This document shows positions 1 through 9,652 of a stretch of 64,000 nucleotides of DNA, one piece after another. Both the position numbers and the translations under genes were made by a program. Under the pieces are notes generated by a model, which saw only the letters and a list, made by a program, of their open reading frames with translations, ran no database searches and had not been told where the DNA came from. Position 1 is the first letter of the stretch. Every line of letters starts with the position of its first letter. Origin of the DNA: an uncultured Flavobacteriaceae bacterium (lineage in GTDB: Bacteria > Bacteroidota > Bacteroidia > Flavobacteriales > Flavobacteriaceae). The DNA lies in NCBI GenBank assembly GCA_947488345.1, contig CANKZQ010000001.1, positions 186,001-250,000 on the forward strand, given 5' to 3'.

Positions 1-159
1 ATTTTTCATACAATTGGAAGGGGTCCTGGAGCAATCCCATTACCAGTATTTATTAGTTATCCAATGTATATATTGGTGAGTGTCTCTACAGTAATCTATA
101 CCTCCATGCATATGCATGCAAATAATAAGTTATTAAATCTCTTCCCGACTATCATTTAA
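1..159 (+). CDS. C-terminal fragment of an unknown protein (cut by window start)
   Basis: Frame 1 is open from the first base to a TAA at 157-159, giving 52 residues whose start lies outside the window. The visible part has a hydrophobic stretch (residues about 14-34, rich in I, V, P and Y) followed by a short polar tail with several Met and His residues, which suggests a membrane-associated C-terminus. I do not recognise a family. It could also be chance open frame, since 52 codons in AT-rich DNA is not strong evidence. It lies in the same direction as the next gene with a 97-base gap. Confidence 0.35.
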   Translation: MFHTIGRGPGAIPLPVFISYPMYILVSVSTVIYTSMHMHANNKLLNLFPTII

Positions 160-175
160 GATTGACTGTCATAAA

Positions 176-202
176 ATTGTCATGTTATTTGCATGTGACA
201 AT
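176..202. promoter_or_regulatory. Imperfect inverted repeat before the serine hydrolase gene
   Basis: ATTGTCATG at 176-184 is mirrored by CATGTGACAAT at 192-202 across a 7-base spacer, with two extra bases in the right arm. Further GTCAT copies lie at 168-172 and 204-208. It sits 55-80 bases before the start codon, a sensible place for a regulator site, but no regulator is known and the pattern could be accidental. Confidence 0.3.
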
Positions 203-256
203 CGTCATATGCAATTAGACCTCATGCTAGTTTTGATAACTTAAAAATCAAAGCTT

Positions 257-2029
257 ATGAAGTTTAAATTCTCTATTTATTTTTTAATTTTTAGTCTATG
301 TTATACGAGCTATGCTCAAGAACTGGATACTATTAAATTGACCAAATTTTTTAACACGTTAGAAAAACGAAATGAAGCCATGGGTAGTGTGGCTATTTCA
401 AAAAACGGACGATTGATTTATAAAAAGACAATAGGATTCCGATATAAGGATACCATTGGTAAAATACCAGCGACTACAGATACCAACTACAGAATCTGGT
501 CTATTACAAAAACCTATACAGCTGTTATGATCTTTCAACTAATCGAAGAAGGAAAACTAAGCTTAGAAACTCCGCTCTCCACATTTTACCCACAAATACC
601 AAATGCGAATACAATAACGATCAAACAGATGTTAGCCCACCGTAGTGGAATTTTCGACTATGTTAATGATACCAACGAAGAAGCTAAGTTGGACACTACA
701 TCTCGAACAAACCATAAAACTTCGTTAATTCAACACATTGCGAAATTCAAACCTAATTTTAATCCAGGGGAAGATTTTAGATATAGCAACTCCAACTATT
801 TTTTACTAGGATGTATTGTTGAGGGCCTGGATGAAAACACTTTCGAAGTCTCATTAGCTAATAGAATTGTACATAAAATTCATCTAAAAAGCACCTATTT
901 TGGAAGAGATACATTAAAATCAATAAACAATAAGGCTAACACTTACTATTTTGACAAGCAATGGCGTACAAGTCCTGAAGAAGAAAATTATCGCTATCAT
1001 TTAGAAACCGCAGATGGTGGTATTGTCTCAACACCGAAAGATATGGCACTTTTTATAGATGCATTATTCGATGAAAAACTAGTTTCAAAAGAAAGTTTAA
1101 ATCTCATGACGGCTGGTGCAGATTTTTACCGTCTTGGTCTAATGAAAACTCAGTTTGAAGACATGGAGGGTTTCGGCCATACCGGAGGGTGGATTTCAGA
1201 ATCAAGTCTATTTCATTACCCAAATGAAAAGTTAACCATTGCCTATACTTCTAATGGACCTGTGCTGCGTACGGAAGATATTTTGAACAACATATTGAAG
1301 ATTTATCATCAAAAATCCTTTGACATCTCTATGGATCGCAAACTGCAATTATCATGGATTACAGGATGTTTTTTGTTGATCATTTTTGCTATGCGTCGCT
1401 TTACTAAATTCGATGTGCTGAATAACATTAGTTTGCGCTTGGGACTAGTAATAGCATTCTTGTTTTGGACGAGTACATTTATCGCAAGCATGATGCTAGA
1501 TAACTACAGTCATCGCATACATGGAATAACTGAACTTGATGCATTTTACAGCAATTCTGGTACTTTTACGGCAGGCATGAATATGTCCATTGCTTTATTG
1601 ACTTTTTCATTTATCTTAGGATTGAGTAATGCATGCAAGAAACACGGTTTAAATAGAGTACCCTTAATACCTTTAATCATCATTCCTATTTCTCTCTTAG
1701 GTTCAATGCTTACGCCGTTTCCAAATAACTTATACTCCCTTTTCATTAATGTCATCATACTTTCATCCTTATCGCCTTTACTAGCCAGTATTTTATGGAG
1801 AGGTAAGCATTATAATTTGAGATGGGCAGGGATTAGCTGTTTTTTATGCATGTTGGTGTCTATGGGTTTGTTGATAAGCCGTCCTAAATATCCTCAATTG
1901 ATAGCAGAAAATTTCGGTTTTATTCAACGTATATTATTTTTAGGTTGGACCTTATGGTTAGTTGTTTTGAGCCTTTTCTTTATAAAATCCAGCAAAAATG
2001 AAACAGCATTCGTCAGAGATTCAGATTAA
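257..2029 (+). CDS. Serine beta-lactamase-like hydrolase with C-terminal membrane domain
   Basis: Class C beta-lactamase / penicillin-binding-like serine hydrolase (PF00144 type) of 590 residues. A signal peptide covers residues 1-20. The catalytic motifs are visible: SxxK as S82-I-T-K85, YSN at Y176-S177-N178, and HTGG starting at H308 in place of KTG. After about residue 365 the protein continues with six or seven hydrophobic helices, so the periplasmic enzyme is tethered to a multi-span membrane domain. Substrate is unknown; family members include esterases, D-aminopeptidases and peptidoglycan-related enzymes, and true antibiotic resistance is not implied. No clear Shine-Dalgarno precedes the start, as usual in this phylum. 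Confidence 0.85.
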   Translation: MKFKFSIYFLIFSLCYTSYAQELDTIKLTKFFNTLEKRNEAMGSVAISKNGRLIYKKTIGFRYKDTIGKIPATTDTNYRIWSITKTYTAVMIFQLIEEGKLSLETPLSTFYPQIPNANTITIKQMLAHRSGIFDYVNDTNEEAKLDTTSRTNHKTSLIQHIAKFKPNFNPGEDFRYSNSNYFLLGCIVEGLDENTFEVSLANRIVHKIHLKSTYFGRDTLKSINNKANTYYFDKQWRTSPEEENYRYHLETADGGIVSTPKDMALFIDALFDEKLVSKESLNLMTAGADFYRLGLMKTQFEDMEGFGHTGGWISESSLFHYPNEKLTIAYTSNGPVLRTEDILNNILKIYHQKSFDISMDRKLQLSWITGCFLLIIFAMRRFTKFDVLNNISLRLGLVIAFLFWTSTFIASMMLDNYSHRIHGITELDAFYSNSGTFTAGMNMSIALLTFSFILGLSNACKKHGLNRVPLIPLIIIPISLLGSMLTPFPNNLYSLFINVIILSSLSPLLASILWRGKHYNLRWAGISCFLCMLVSMGLLISRPKYPQLIAENFGFIQRILFLGWTLWLVVLSLFFIKSSKNETAFVRDSD

Positions 2030-2090
2030 TGTAATACCTTTTGATTTAGAATAATGCTGTATTTAAGTATGGTATAAACATTTAAGAGTT

Positions 2091-2401
2091 ATGAAAATCC
2101 GATGTTTGGTTGTAATCATTTATGTTTAATTACGACGGTATGTTTTTCACAAAACAAAGTTGCCGAATTATATTCGAAGGGAAATTCCAACTTCCATGCG
2201 GGTAAATTTCAAAATGCCATTGCGAATTACACTGAACTAATGAAAATTGTAGATGAAAAAACTGTTCAAAAAACTTGTTTAATTAACCGTGGATTATCTT
2301 ATGATAGGCTCAAGAAATTTGATATGGCAATAACCGACTTTACCCGAGCGATTAGACTCGACAGTAGCGATATGGCTTCAATTTGTATTAAAATTGAGTA
2401 A
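2091..2401 (+). pseudogene. TPR-repeat secreted protein, probably frameshifted and truncated
   Basis: The longest open frame starts at 2102 and encodes 99 residues with about two TPR-like helical hairpins (AxxxY...A..xF patterns, residues about 18-95). That frame begins awkwardly inside a hydrophobic segment. An ATG at 2091 in another frame encodes a good signal-peptide start (MKIRCLVVII) but meets a stop after 12 codons. Joining the two frames near 2115-2130 would give a normal export signal ending in a CFSQ cleavage region. The C-terminus also stops inside a repeat (DSSDMAS then unrelated residues). I therefore read this as a decaying TPR gene; a short functional protein from 2102 is the alternative. 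Confidence 0.5.
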
Positions 2402-2434
2402 CTTTACAAAGTAACTTAGCGTTCCTAGCCTTTT

Positions 2435-2878
2435 ATGAAATTTGTTCATACCAATATTATCAGCACCGACTGGAAAGCACTTGCTGATTTTTATATTAAA
2501 ACCTTTGACTGTAAACTCGTGCCTCCTGTACGAAAACAAGCAGGTACTTGGTTAGATCAGGGAACCGGTGTCAAAAATGCACATTTAGAAGGGGCCCATC
2601 TGCTACTTCCTGGGCATGGTAAACATGGCCCTACGTTGGAAATCTATCAGTATAAAAAGATTGAAATGCAGGCTATATCGAACCCAAATACTAAGGGTTT
2701 TGGACATATTGCTTTTGAAGTGGATTGTGTCGAAACCATTCTCGAAAAGCTTGTTCAAAATGGAGGAACCACATTTGGAAGCGTCACTAAAAGAAAGATT
2801 GATGGTGTCGGTGAAATTACTTTTGTATACGCTAGAGATCCAGAAAATAATTTGATCGAATTACAAAGTTGGACATAA
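2435..2878 (+). CDS. VOC superfamily (glyoxalase/bleomycin resistance-like) protein
   Basis: A 147-residue cytosolic protein with the paired beta-alpha-beta-beta-beta modules of the vicinal oxygen chelate fold. The first module starts with FVHTNIISTD, the second with GFGHIAFEVD, and the C-terminus reads NNLIELQSW. His5, His in GFGHIAF and Glu in LIELQSW are at positions where metal ligands occur in this fold. The specific reaction cannot be read from sequence; lactoylglutathione lyase, dioxygenase and fosfomycin/bleomycin-type activities share this pattern. It precedes the lipase-like gene by 21 bases and may be co-transcribed with it. Confidence 0.8.
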   Translation: MKFVHTNIISTDWKALADFYIKTFDCKLVPPVRKQAGTWLDQGTGVKNAHLEGAHLLLPGHGKHGPTLEIYQYKKIEMQAISNPNTKGFGHIAFEVDCVETILEKLVQNGGTTFGSVTKRKIDGVGEITFVYARDPENNLIELQSWT

Positions 2879-2899
2879 ATTATACCGAAAACACGACGT

Positions 2900-4096
2900 A
2901 TGGATGAAAAAAAAGACACTGATCTTCAAGGCGTTTCACGTTTATTAACGGAGGCTACTATCGGCATTACCAACTTGGTGGAAGCCATGCACAAAAGAGT
3001 GGTTCATCCTCCTTTACTACCTTCTACACCCATTCAACATTTGATCACAAAAATAACAGGGTTCACTTTTAAAAATGTACGTCGAAGTACACGATTCGTT
3101 GGCCGCAGTGTAGACAAAGCTTTAGGGCACTTAGCACCCGTACTAGGCAATATTAAAGAGAAAGATGACCGAGATACCATTCGTTCAGTGCTAAACGGTG
3201 TACTAGGAGATTACTTAGTGCAACATGAAAATCCCTTGCAAATATCAATTCACGTTAGACATCAGGGAAAAGTGATAAAACCAATTAAAAACCTCATCAC
3301 AAAATCCTGTCCGAAAGTTAATGGCACTATTTTATTGCTGATACATGGTTCATGTATGAACGATACGCACTGGACGAGAAAAGGACACAACCATGGGACT
3401 GCCTTGGCCGAAGAATTTGACCAAACAACTCTTTTTTTACGTTACAACAGTGGGCAACATGTTTCTACCAACGGTCAACAGTTAAATACCTTGTTGGAAA
3501 CTCTAATAAAGGAATGGCCAGTACCAATTGAAAAAATTACCTTTATCGCCCATAGCATGGGAGGATTAGTCACACGAAGCGCCTTGTATTACGGACAACA
3601 GAAAGAACAATTATGGACAACATATGTTCAAAAAATTGTGTTTTTAGCAACGCCACACCACGGAGCACCCTTAGAAAAATTAGGTAATTATATTGATGTT
3701 ATTCTTGAGAGCATTCCGTATGCAAAACCCTTTGCTCGTTTAGGAAAGATTCGAAGTGCAGGGGTGACAGATTTACGATATGGCAATCTACTAGATGAAG
3801 ACTGGCAAGATGATCGTTTTAAAATGCAAAATGACCAGAGAATTCATGTTCCGTTACCCGATAAAATCGACTGTTATAGTATTGCAGGTATCGTAGGTAA
3901 ACAAAAATCATCTACAGTCTCTCAATTGTTGGGAGATACTATGGTTACCGTCAAAAGTGCGTTAGGACAACATAAAAACGAAACCAAAAATTTGAATTTC
4001 GAAGAAGAACATACATGGATTGCCCATGACCATACACATACAGATTTATTGAGCAGTAATGATGTCTACATTAAAATAAAGGAATGGTTATCTTAG
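2900..4096 (+). CDS. Alpha/beta-hydrolase, lipase/PGAP1-like
   Basis: A 398-residue alpha/beta-hydrolase. An N-terminal helical region of about 140 residues precedes the hydrolase core, which begins with ILLLIHGS (oxyanion region). The nucleophile elbow is AHSMGG with Ser219 as predicted nucleophile. A likely catalytic His lies near the C-terminus in a His-rich stretch (HTWIAHDHTHTDLL). The layout resembles PGAP1-like esterases and triacylglycerol lipases of COG1075. No signal peptide is visible, so it is probably cytosolic or exported by an unrecognised route. Substrate is unknown. Confidence 0.75.
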   Translation: MDEKKDTDLQGVSRLLTEATIGITNLVEAMHKRVVHPPLLPSTPIQHLITKITGFTFKNVRRSTRFVGRSVDKALGHLAPVLGNIKEKDDRDTIRSVLNGVLGDYLVQHENPLQISIHVRHQGKVIKPIKNLITKSCPKVNGTILLLIHGSCMNDTHWTRKGHNHGTALAEEFDQTTLFLRYNSGQHVSTNGQQLNTLLETLIKEWPVPIEKITFIAHSMGGLVTRSALYYGQQKEQLWTTYVQKIVFLATPHHGAPLEKLGNYIDVILESIPYAKPFARLGKIRSAGVTDLRYGNLLDEDWQDDRFKMQNDQRIHVPLPDKIDCYSIAGIVGKQKSSTVSQLLGDTMVTVKSALGQHKNETKNLNFEEEHTWIAHDHTHTDLLSSNDVYIKIKEWLS

Positions 4097-4190
4097 TATT
4101 CTCGATATGTGCCCCTATTAAAAAATGGTCTCCTATCTCAAATAAAAAAATCATACATACCTCGCTTGTACATGAAAAAATCAACATAGA

Positions 4191-4913
4191 TTAGATCTCT
4201 TTGAGCAACTGGTCAACTTCTCTTATGGCCGCACTATACTTTCTCTTATTAGCTTTGATCATATATCGAGCTTCCTGCTCTAATTCAACTAACAGTTCTT
4301 TACTTTCTTCATTTTTATTGTTATCTAACAAAAACTTCGCAAAAACCAAGCGTTCTTCATAATTCGCATTAGGGATATCTATTTGTCTAAATTGGTCTAT
4401 TGCTTCGACTATTCTGCCCGTTTTCTCTAACGCTACGGCATACAAAAATTGAGAGCGAGAGGTCTTAAACTCAAATTTCATAGAGATCCGTTCAGCATAC
4501 ACAATCACCTGATCATAATTTTCCAATTGTGCATGTGCTTCAATGAGTTGTTTTGCGACATGTTGGTCATTTTGGAAGCTCTTACTAATCGCGTCTTCAT
4601 AATGATTAATGGCATTTTGAAAACCTCCTAACTCAAAATATGCGTCGGCCAAATTTACCTTATTTTGAAAGGTTTCAGAAAATTCTAATTTTTTGGTCAG
4701 ATCAGTAATTCGCTTCGTTGGATTGATGATAGTAGTGAGCTCTTGCTGTATCTTATCAGCATCTCTTCTGTTATAAACTTTCAAAATGATATAAATCAAA
4801 CTGCCCAGAACTGGAATGAATAGAATCAGAAAATACCAATAATATTCATTTTTATTTTTATACAAATGATAGATACAAAAAGCTTGTAACGCTACAATAA
4901 GATAATAATGCAT
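4191..4913 (-). CDS. Membrane-anchored TPR protein with PLD-N-like N-terminus
   Basis: A 240-residue protein. Two hydrophobic segments (about 2-18 and 25-46, the second containing FIPVLGSLIYIILK) resemble the small N-terminal membrane domain seen in cardiolipin synthases (PLDc_N), but no phospholipase D HKD motif follows. Residues about 75-235 form TPR-like helical repeats (LADAYFELGGFQNAINHYEDA is the clearest). It is probably an inner-membrane scaffold with a cytosolic TPR domain. It stands alone, with a 111-base gap to the receptor gene's end. Partner proteins are unknown. Confidence 0.65.
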   Translation of the reverse strand: MHYYLIVALQAFCIYHLYKNKNEYYWYFLILFIPVLGSLIYIILKVYNRRDADKIQQELTTIINPTKRITDLTKKLEFSETFQNKVNLADAYFELGGFQNAINHYEDAISKSFQNDQHVAKQLIEAHAQLENYDQVIVYAERISMKFEFKTSRSQFLYAVALEKTGRIVEAIDQFRQIDIPNANYEERLVFAKFLLDNNKNEESKELLVELEQEARYMIKANKRKYSAAIREVDQLLKEI

Positions 4914-5024
4914 TCGGTTAGTTTGGGACTTGCAAAATACTAAAAAGTAATGGATTGCATAGCTAGCTTTATTTGATTAGTCTCCGACGCATCATCTCAT
5001 TTTTTAGAAACATCATAATACCAA

Positions 5025-7184
5025 TTATAAATTATCTAATTGGTTCTTTGTTTTGTCATCGCTGATAGTCCAAAAGAATCCTACGAAAAAGAAACGATCC
5101 GAACTGGGCACAATAGCCTGCCTATCAAACATACCATTAGCGTTGGGCGTATTTGAATAATTATAACCAAACTTATTTTTAATGCCCAGCAAATTTGACG
5201 CCGATATAAACAATATTTTTTGCTGTGAAATCAAATAACTCCAATTGAAACTTACATTATTAAAACTCTTTGTTCTACCATCCATAAAAGTGTTTGAATT
5301 CGGATTATTAAAAGGTCGACCACTGGCATAACTATAGGTCATTCCTACTTGAGAGCGCAAGTCACTTATCCAATATTTGGTGACCAACGAAGCATTGTGT
5401 TTTGTGGCAAAACTCGGCATAACCTCACTCGGGAAGTTTTGAAATTTTCTTTTGGTATCGAGATATGAATACGACACCCAGTATTGCAAATTCTTAATGT
5501 TACGTGTATCTCTCCAAAAAAGATCTAAGCCAGATGCATAACCGAAACCGTTCGTATTGAAATTAAACAGAGGTCGGTTGAATTCGCTTTCATATTGAAC
5601 TAAATTATCATATTTCTTATGAAACAATTCAGCTCTAAAGAGTTGATTGTTCTTTTTGTATTGATAGTTTAAGATATAATGCGTTGCCTTTTGCAGATCG
5701 AGATCTTGGGTTATTTTCAATTCATCATTTTGAGGTGCCTGATAAAAATTACCATAGGCCAATGATACTTGTGATCGTTTATTAAATTTGTAAGCCAGTG
5801 ATACCCTTGGTGCCATCGAGTATGCATCAAACAGGGCATTGTAGTTAGCACGTAGACCAAACTTACCAGCAAAATTAGAGGAAAAGACCAGATCAGCTTC
5901 CGCGAAAGCGGCACTCATATTATGCTTAAACGTATACGTAAAACTATCATTATTAGTAGCAAAACCCAGGCCTTGTTCATCAAAATTAGTAGACATTGTT
6001 TCGGCACCATAACTCAATTTAAAAACATTACTGAAGGTATGCTTCAACTTTACTTTTGCATGAAATGATTGTTCTTTGCTTGTAATATCAAGTAGATCTA
6101 ACCCTATTTTAGCTGTACTATTGCTATAGCTAACACCTGTTGTAAGCTTTGTACTATTACCTAAAAAACCTTCATACGAAGCATTCGTATACCAATTACT
6201 ATTGGTCAAATTTAGACGCACAAGATTTTCAAAATTTATATCTTCTTGAGCCACGTCAAAACGAATTCTATCAAAGGCGCTATAGAGCTTAATGAGTCCG
6301 TTTTTCGTCGTATGTCTATAGACGGCTTCCCCCGAAATAGATTCTGGCAATTTATTCCAAACATTCGCGTCTGGCACTAATTTATTATATGGGGCTAGGT
6401 TGATATAGGCGGCATTTACGGTCAAGGCATCCTTTTTCCACTTTTTAGTATGCCCTACTCCCGCTCCTAACGACATAAAGGAAAAATCGGTTTGATTTTG
6501 TTTTGGCTCATCGATCGTATTTAATAACAATACACTAGAAAGCGCATTACCATACTCAGCTGAGTATCCTCCTGTACTAAAAGTGATACCATCAAAAAGA
6601 AAAGGAGAATATCGACCTCTTGTTGGGGTGTTATTGGCTGTCGGGGTATACGGTTTAAATACTTGTAAACCATCAATAAATACTTGAGTTTCTTCGGCCG
6701 TACCTCCACGTACAAACAATCTTCCATCTTCACCAACGGTTGTGGTTCCAGGCAAGGTTTGTAGGGCACCAATAAAATCTCCCGCAACTCCTGCAGTGGT
6801 CACAACATCTAAGGCATTCATAACGGATACTTTCGAATTATCACCAGCTTGAAAAGAACCTGCAGACAACTCTACAGCTTCCAAGGTATTGATATCGGCG
6901 TACAAAATAATTGAAACGTTTTTTAAAGAATCAACCGCCGCCGTTAGTTTATGTGTTTTATATGCCAAATATGATACAACCAAGGTGACCGAACCCGTTT
7001 CGTTGGTAGTAAAAGAAAAGGTTCCTTCGGCATTGGTCGTTGCCCCATCATAGGTATTCTCTAAATAAACATTGGCGTTTGTGATGGGTTGATTCTTTTT
7101 GGTTTTTACGGTACCGGAAACAAGGGTTTGTCCCATTATTTGAACCGTAAAACATAATAGTAAGAGTGTTGTTAATAATTTCAT
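5025..7184 (-). CDS. TonB-dependent outer-membrane receptor
   Basis: A 719-residue receptor. A signal peptide (about 1-18) is followed by a carboxypeptidase-regulatory-like domain (about 20-105; VSGTVKTKKNQPITNANVYL), a TonB plug (about 120-235; LPGTTTVGEDGRLFVRGG is typical) and a 22-strand-type beta-barrel ending in an aromatic-rich final strand (RFFFVGFFWTIS) plus a short polar tail. It imports an unknown substrate using TonB/ExbBD energy. No SusD-like lipoprotein lies beside it, so it is not a standard glycan-uptake pair; siderophore, vitamin or peptide uptake are possible. Confidence 0.9.
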   Translation of the reverse strand: MKLLTTLLLLCFTVQIMGQTLVSGTVKTKKNQPITNANVYLENTYDGATTNAEGTFSFTTNETGSVTLVVSYLAYKTHKLTAAVDSLKNVSIILYADINTLEAVELSAGSFQAGDNSKVSVMNALDVVTTAGVAGDFIGALQTLPGTTTVGEDGRLFVRGGTAEETQVFIDGLQVFKPYTPTANNTPTRGRYSPFLFDGITFSTGGYSAEYGNALSSVLLLNTIDEPKQNQTDFSFMSLGAGVGHTKKWKKDALTVNAAYINLAPYNKLVPDANVWNKLPESISGEAVYRHTTKNGLIKLYSAFDRIRFDVAQEDINFENLVRLNLTNSNWYTNASYEGFLGNSTKLTTGVSYSNSTAKIGLDLLDITSKEQSFHAKVKLKHTFSNVFKLSYGAETMSTNFDEQGLGFATNNDSFTYTFKHNMSAAFAEADLVFSSNFAGKFGLRANYNALFDAYSMAPRVSLAYKFNKRSQVSLAYGNFYQAPQNDELKITQDLDLQKATHYILNYQYKKNNQLFRAELFHKKYDNLVQYESEFNRPLFNFNTNGFGYASGLDLFWRDTRNIKNLQYWVSYSYLDTKRKFQNFPSEVMPSFATKHNASLVTKYWISDLRSQVGMTYSYASGRPFNNPNSNTFMDGRTKSFNNVSFNWSYLISQQKILFISASNLLGIKNKFGYNYSNTPNANGMFDRQAIVPSSDRFFFVGFFWTISDDKTKNQLDNL

Positions 7185-7321
7185 AGGTTGTTATTTACCC
7201 TGCAAATATTTATTAGTTTCCAAGCATTTCATAAAAAGAAATACCGAAATGTAATTTTTAGCGGATGAATTGTTATCTTGTTTGTCGTTCATCAGTAACC
7301 CCGATAAACCATCGATCTATT

Positions 7322-8365
7322 ATGAGAATTGTAAAGAGAATTATTATTGTTTTAGTAGTTGCCCTTCTTTTTTTTGTTACCCATATTTTTGTTTCTACAG
7401 GTTATTTTAGAACCATCGAAAATTCATTTGAAGGCTCTCTCGTAAAACGTATTAATTTAGCTGGTGCTGAAGACATCATGGTGAATACAGAAAAAGGGTA
7501 TGCCTTAATATCAGCAACTGCCCGTAAAGGTTTACCAAATGATGAGGAAGAATTTGGCGGTTTATATCTACTTGATTTAAAAGATGAAATGTTCGCACTA
7601 AAAAAATTGACTGGTGATTTCGCTCAATCATTTGCTCCACATGGTATCTCTATGTTTAAAACAGATAGTACCTATAAAGTCATGGCCATCAACCACACTC
7701 CAGAGAAGCATTCAATAGAAGTATTTCGGTTACATGACGAAACGATGGTCTATGAAAAAACACTTGTAAATGAGGCAATTTTTAGTCCAAACGATATTGT
7801 TATGATCGACGAAAATCGATTTTACTTTACAAACGATCACAAGTATACAGACGGTTTAGGGAGACTTTTAGAAGATTATGGCGGACTCGCTATATCAAAT
7901 GTTATCTATTTTGATGGAGAAAATTATAGAGAGGTTGCAGATGGCATTGCCTATGCCAATGGTATAAACTATGATGCGGATCGCAATTTACTGTACGTGG
8001 CGTCTCCAAGAAAATTTCTGGTAAAAGTGTATAAGCGTGCCGAAGATGGATCTTTAACTTTTATTGAAAACATCGATTGTGGTACAGGTGTAGATAATAT
8101 AGAACTCGACGGTCAAGGACATTTATGGATCGGAGCACATCCTAATTTACTCAGGTTTGCGGCCTATGCCAAGGGCAAGAAAAAAACAGCACCTTCTGAG
8201 GTCATTAAAATTGAGTATCGCGATACCAACGATTATGATATTGAAACGATCTATTTAGAAGATGGAAAAACCATGTCGGCTTCTACGGTGGCAGTACCCT
8301 ATAAAGATTTATTGATCATGGGTAATGTCATGGACCCAAATTTTCTGATACTTAAACGAGAATAG
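7322..8365 (+). CDS. Paraoxonase/arylesterase-like beta-propeller protein, membrane-anchored
   Basis: About 347 residues. The frame is open from 7265, but the ATG at 7322 is preferred because it places a hydrophobic anchor (residues about 5-25; IIIVLVVALLFFVTHIF) directly at the N-terminus. Motifs typical of the paraoxonase/SMP-30 six-bladed propeller are present: FAPHGIS, FSPNDIV, GIAYANGINYD, and VDNIELD with Asn/Asp residues in positions used for calcium binding. It is likely a periplasm-facing lactonase or arylesterase. It is divergent from the TonB receptor across about 137 bases. Confidence 0.75.
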   Translation: MRIVKRIIIVLVVALLFFVTHIFVSTGYFRTIENSFEGSLVKRINLAGAEDIMVNTEKGYALISATARKGLPNDEEEFGGLYLLDLKDEMFALKKLTGDFAQSFAPHGISMFKTDSTYKVMAINHTPEKHSIEVFRLHDETMVYEKTLVNEAIFSPNDIVMIDENRFYFTNDHKYTDGLGRLLEDYGGLAISNVIYFDGENYREVADGIAYANGINYDADRNLLYVASPRKFLVKVYKRAEDGSLTFIENIDCGTGVDNIELDGQGHLWIGAHPNLLRFAAYAKGKKKTAPSEVIKIEYRDTNDYDIETIYLEDGKTMSASTVAVPYKDLLIMGNVMDPNFLILKRE

Positions 8366-8440
8366 TTCGTTATTTCGGATTTCAATTTGAATTCATCGGA
8401 AAAATGACGAACTTAGATAGCTCTATTTAAACATGTTAGC

Positions 8441-9637
8441 ATGAAAAAAACTCTAAAGCCACTCGATTCAAGAAGAAACTTTGTAAAGAATAGTATCAAA
8501 GCTACCGCATTGTTACCCTTAACGGGAATTGGATTACAAGGACTTGCACAAGAGCTTTCCAATCCAAAACTATCTGGAAATGTAAAAAATCCGAAGCCCT
8601 TAAAGATTTTAATTTTAGGTGGTACAAGTTTTATAGGACCTCATCAAATTGCATATGCCTTGAAAAGAGGTCATCAAATTACCACGTTTACACGAGGCAA
8701 AACGAAGCCTACTATTTTTAGAAAACAGTTCGACCAAGTAGAACAATTGATTGGTGATCGAGAAAACAATTTGAAAGCTTTAGAGGGTAGAAAATGGGAT
8801 GTAGTTATTGATAATTCTGGACGCCAAGTGCGATGGACCAAAGCCACGGCCGAATTACTGAAAGATACAGTTGGTATGTACGTTTATGTCTCATCGGTAA
8901 GTGTTTTCTATCCCTATTTTAAGGCAAACCTTACAGAAGATATGCCCCTGGTATTAAAAGTACCTGAGAATTTAGACGATGACGATGAAAAATACACCTA
9001 TGATTATGGTGTTATGAAAGCCAACTCAGAAATTGCCGCTCGTACCATTTTCGGGAACAATAAAACCATCGTCATACGACCAACTTTTATGACAGGTCCG
9101 GGCGACAGAACAAATCGGTTCTTATATTGGCCTACACAATTACCGAAAGGTGGCTCCGTTGTTGTGCCAGGAAAAAAGAAAGATCCAGTGCAATTTATAG
9201 ACGTTCGTGATGTTGCAGAATGGATGATACGCTTGATAGAAACTAATACATCGGGCACGTTTAATGCTGTTGGACCTGCAACTACCATGACAATACGAGA
9301 ATTTGCGAATGAAGTTTCTGATGTATTTGGTAAAAAAGCGAAATTAGTTCATATAGATGATTACAAATTTCTAGAGGAAAATCGCTTACGTTATTTAATG
9401 CCTTGGATTCTCGACAGCAAAAAGTATCATGGAATTTCACGAGTTAGTCAAGTAAAATCTGTGAAAAACGGATTAACCTATAGGTTATTGGAGACCACAA
9501 TGAAAGATACACATACTTGGTGGTTTTCTGATGCTATAGATAACGAGCGTAGAACGGCTTTTCAAAATGATCCTAAAGAGCTACACAATCGACAAAAAAA
9601 TCTTCTCAAAAAGTGGAAAACATACAACTCACAATAA
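8441..9637 (+). CDS. NAD-dependent epimerase/dehydratase with Tat signal
   Basis: A 398-residue extended short-chain dehydrogenase. The N-terminus carries a twin-arginine signal (SRRNFVKNSIKA followed by a hydrophobic stretch to about residue 36), predicting export of the folded, cofactor-loaded enzyme to the periplasm. The Rossmann fold begins at about residue 52 with LILGGTSFIG, and the catalytic Tyr/Lys pair is plausible in YDYGVMK. The family covers nucleotide-sugar epimerases and related dehydratases; a periplasmic member probably does not act on nucleotide sugars. It is followed at 15 bases by a VOC gene and then a Tat-signal aminotransferase, suggesting one transcription unit. Confidence 0.82.
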   Translation: MKKTLKPLDSRRNFVKNSIKATALLPLTGIGLQGLAQELSNPKLSGNVKNPKPLKILILGGTSFIGPHQIAYALKRGHQITTFTRGKTKPTIFRKQFDQVEQLIGDRENNLKALEGRKWDVVIDNSGRQVRWTKATAELLKDTVGMYVYVSSVSVFYPYFKANLTEDMPLVLKVPENLDDDDEKYTYDYGVMKANSEIAARTIFGNNKTIVIRPTFMTGPGDRTNRFLYWPTQLPKGGSVVVPGKKKDPVQFIDVRDVAEWMIRLIETNTSGTFNAVGPATTMTIREFANEVSDVFGKKAKLVHIDDYKFLEENRLRYLMPWILDSKKYHGISRVSQVKSVKNGLTYRLLETTMKDTHTWWFSDAIDNERRTAFQNDPKELHNRQKNLLKKWKTYNSQ

Positions 9638-9652
9638 TTTAAAACTACAATT

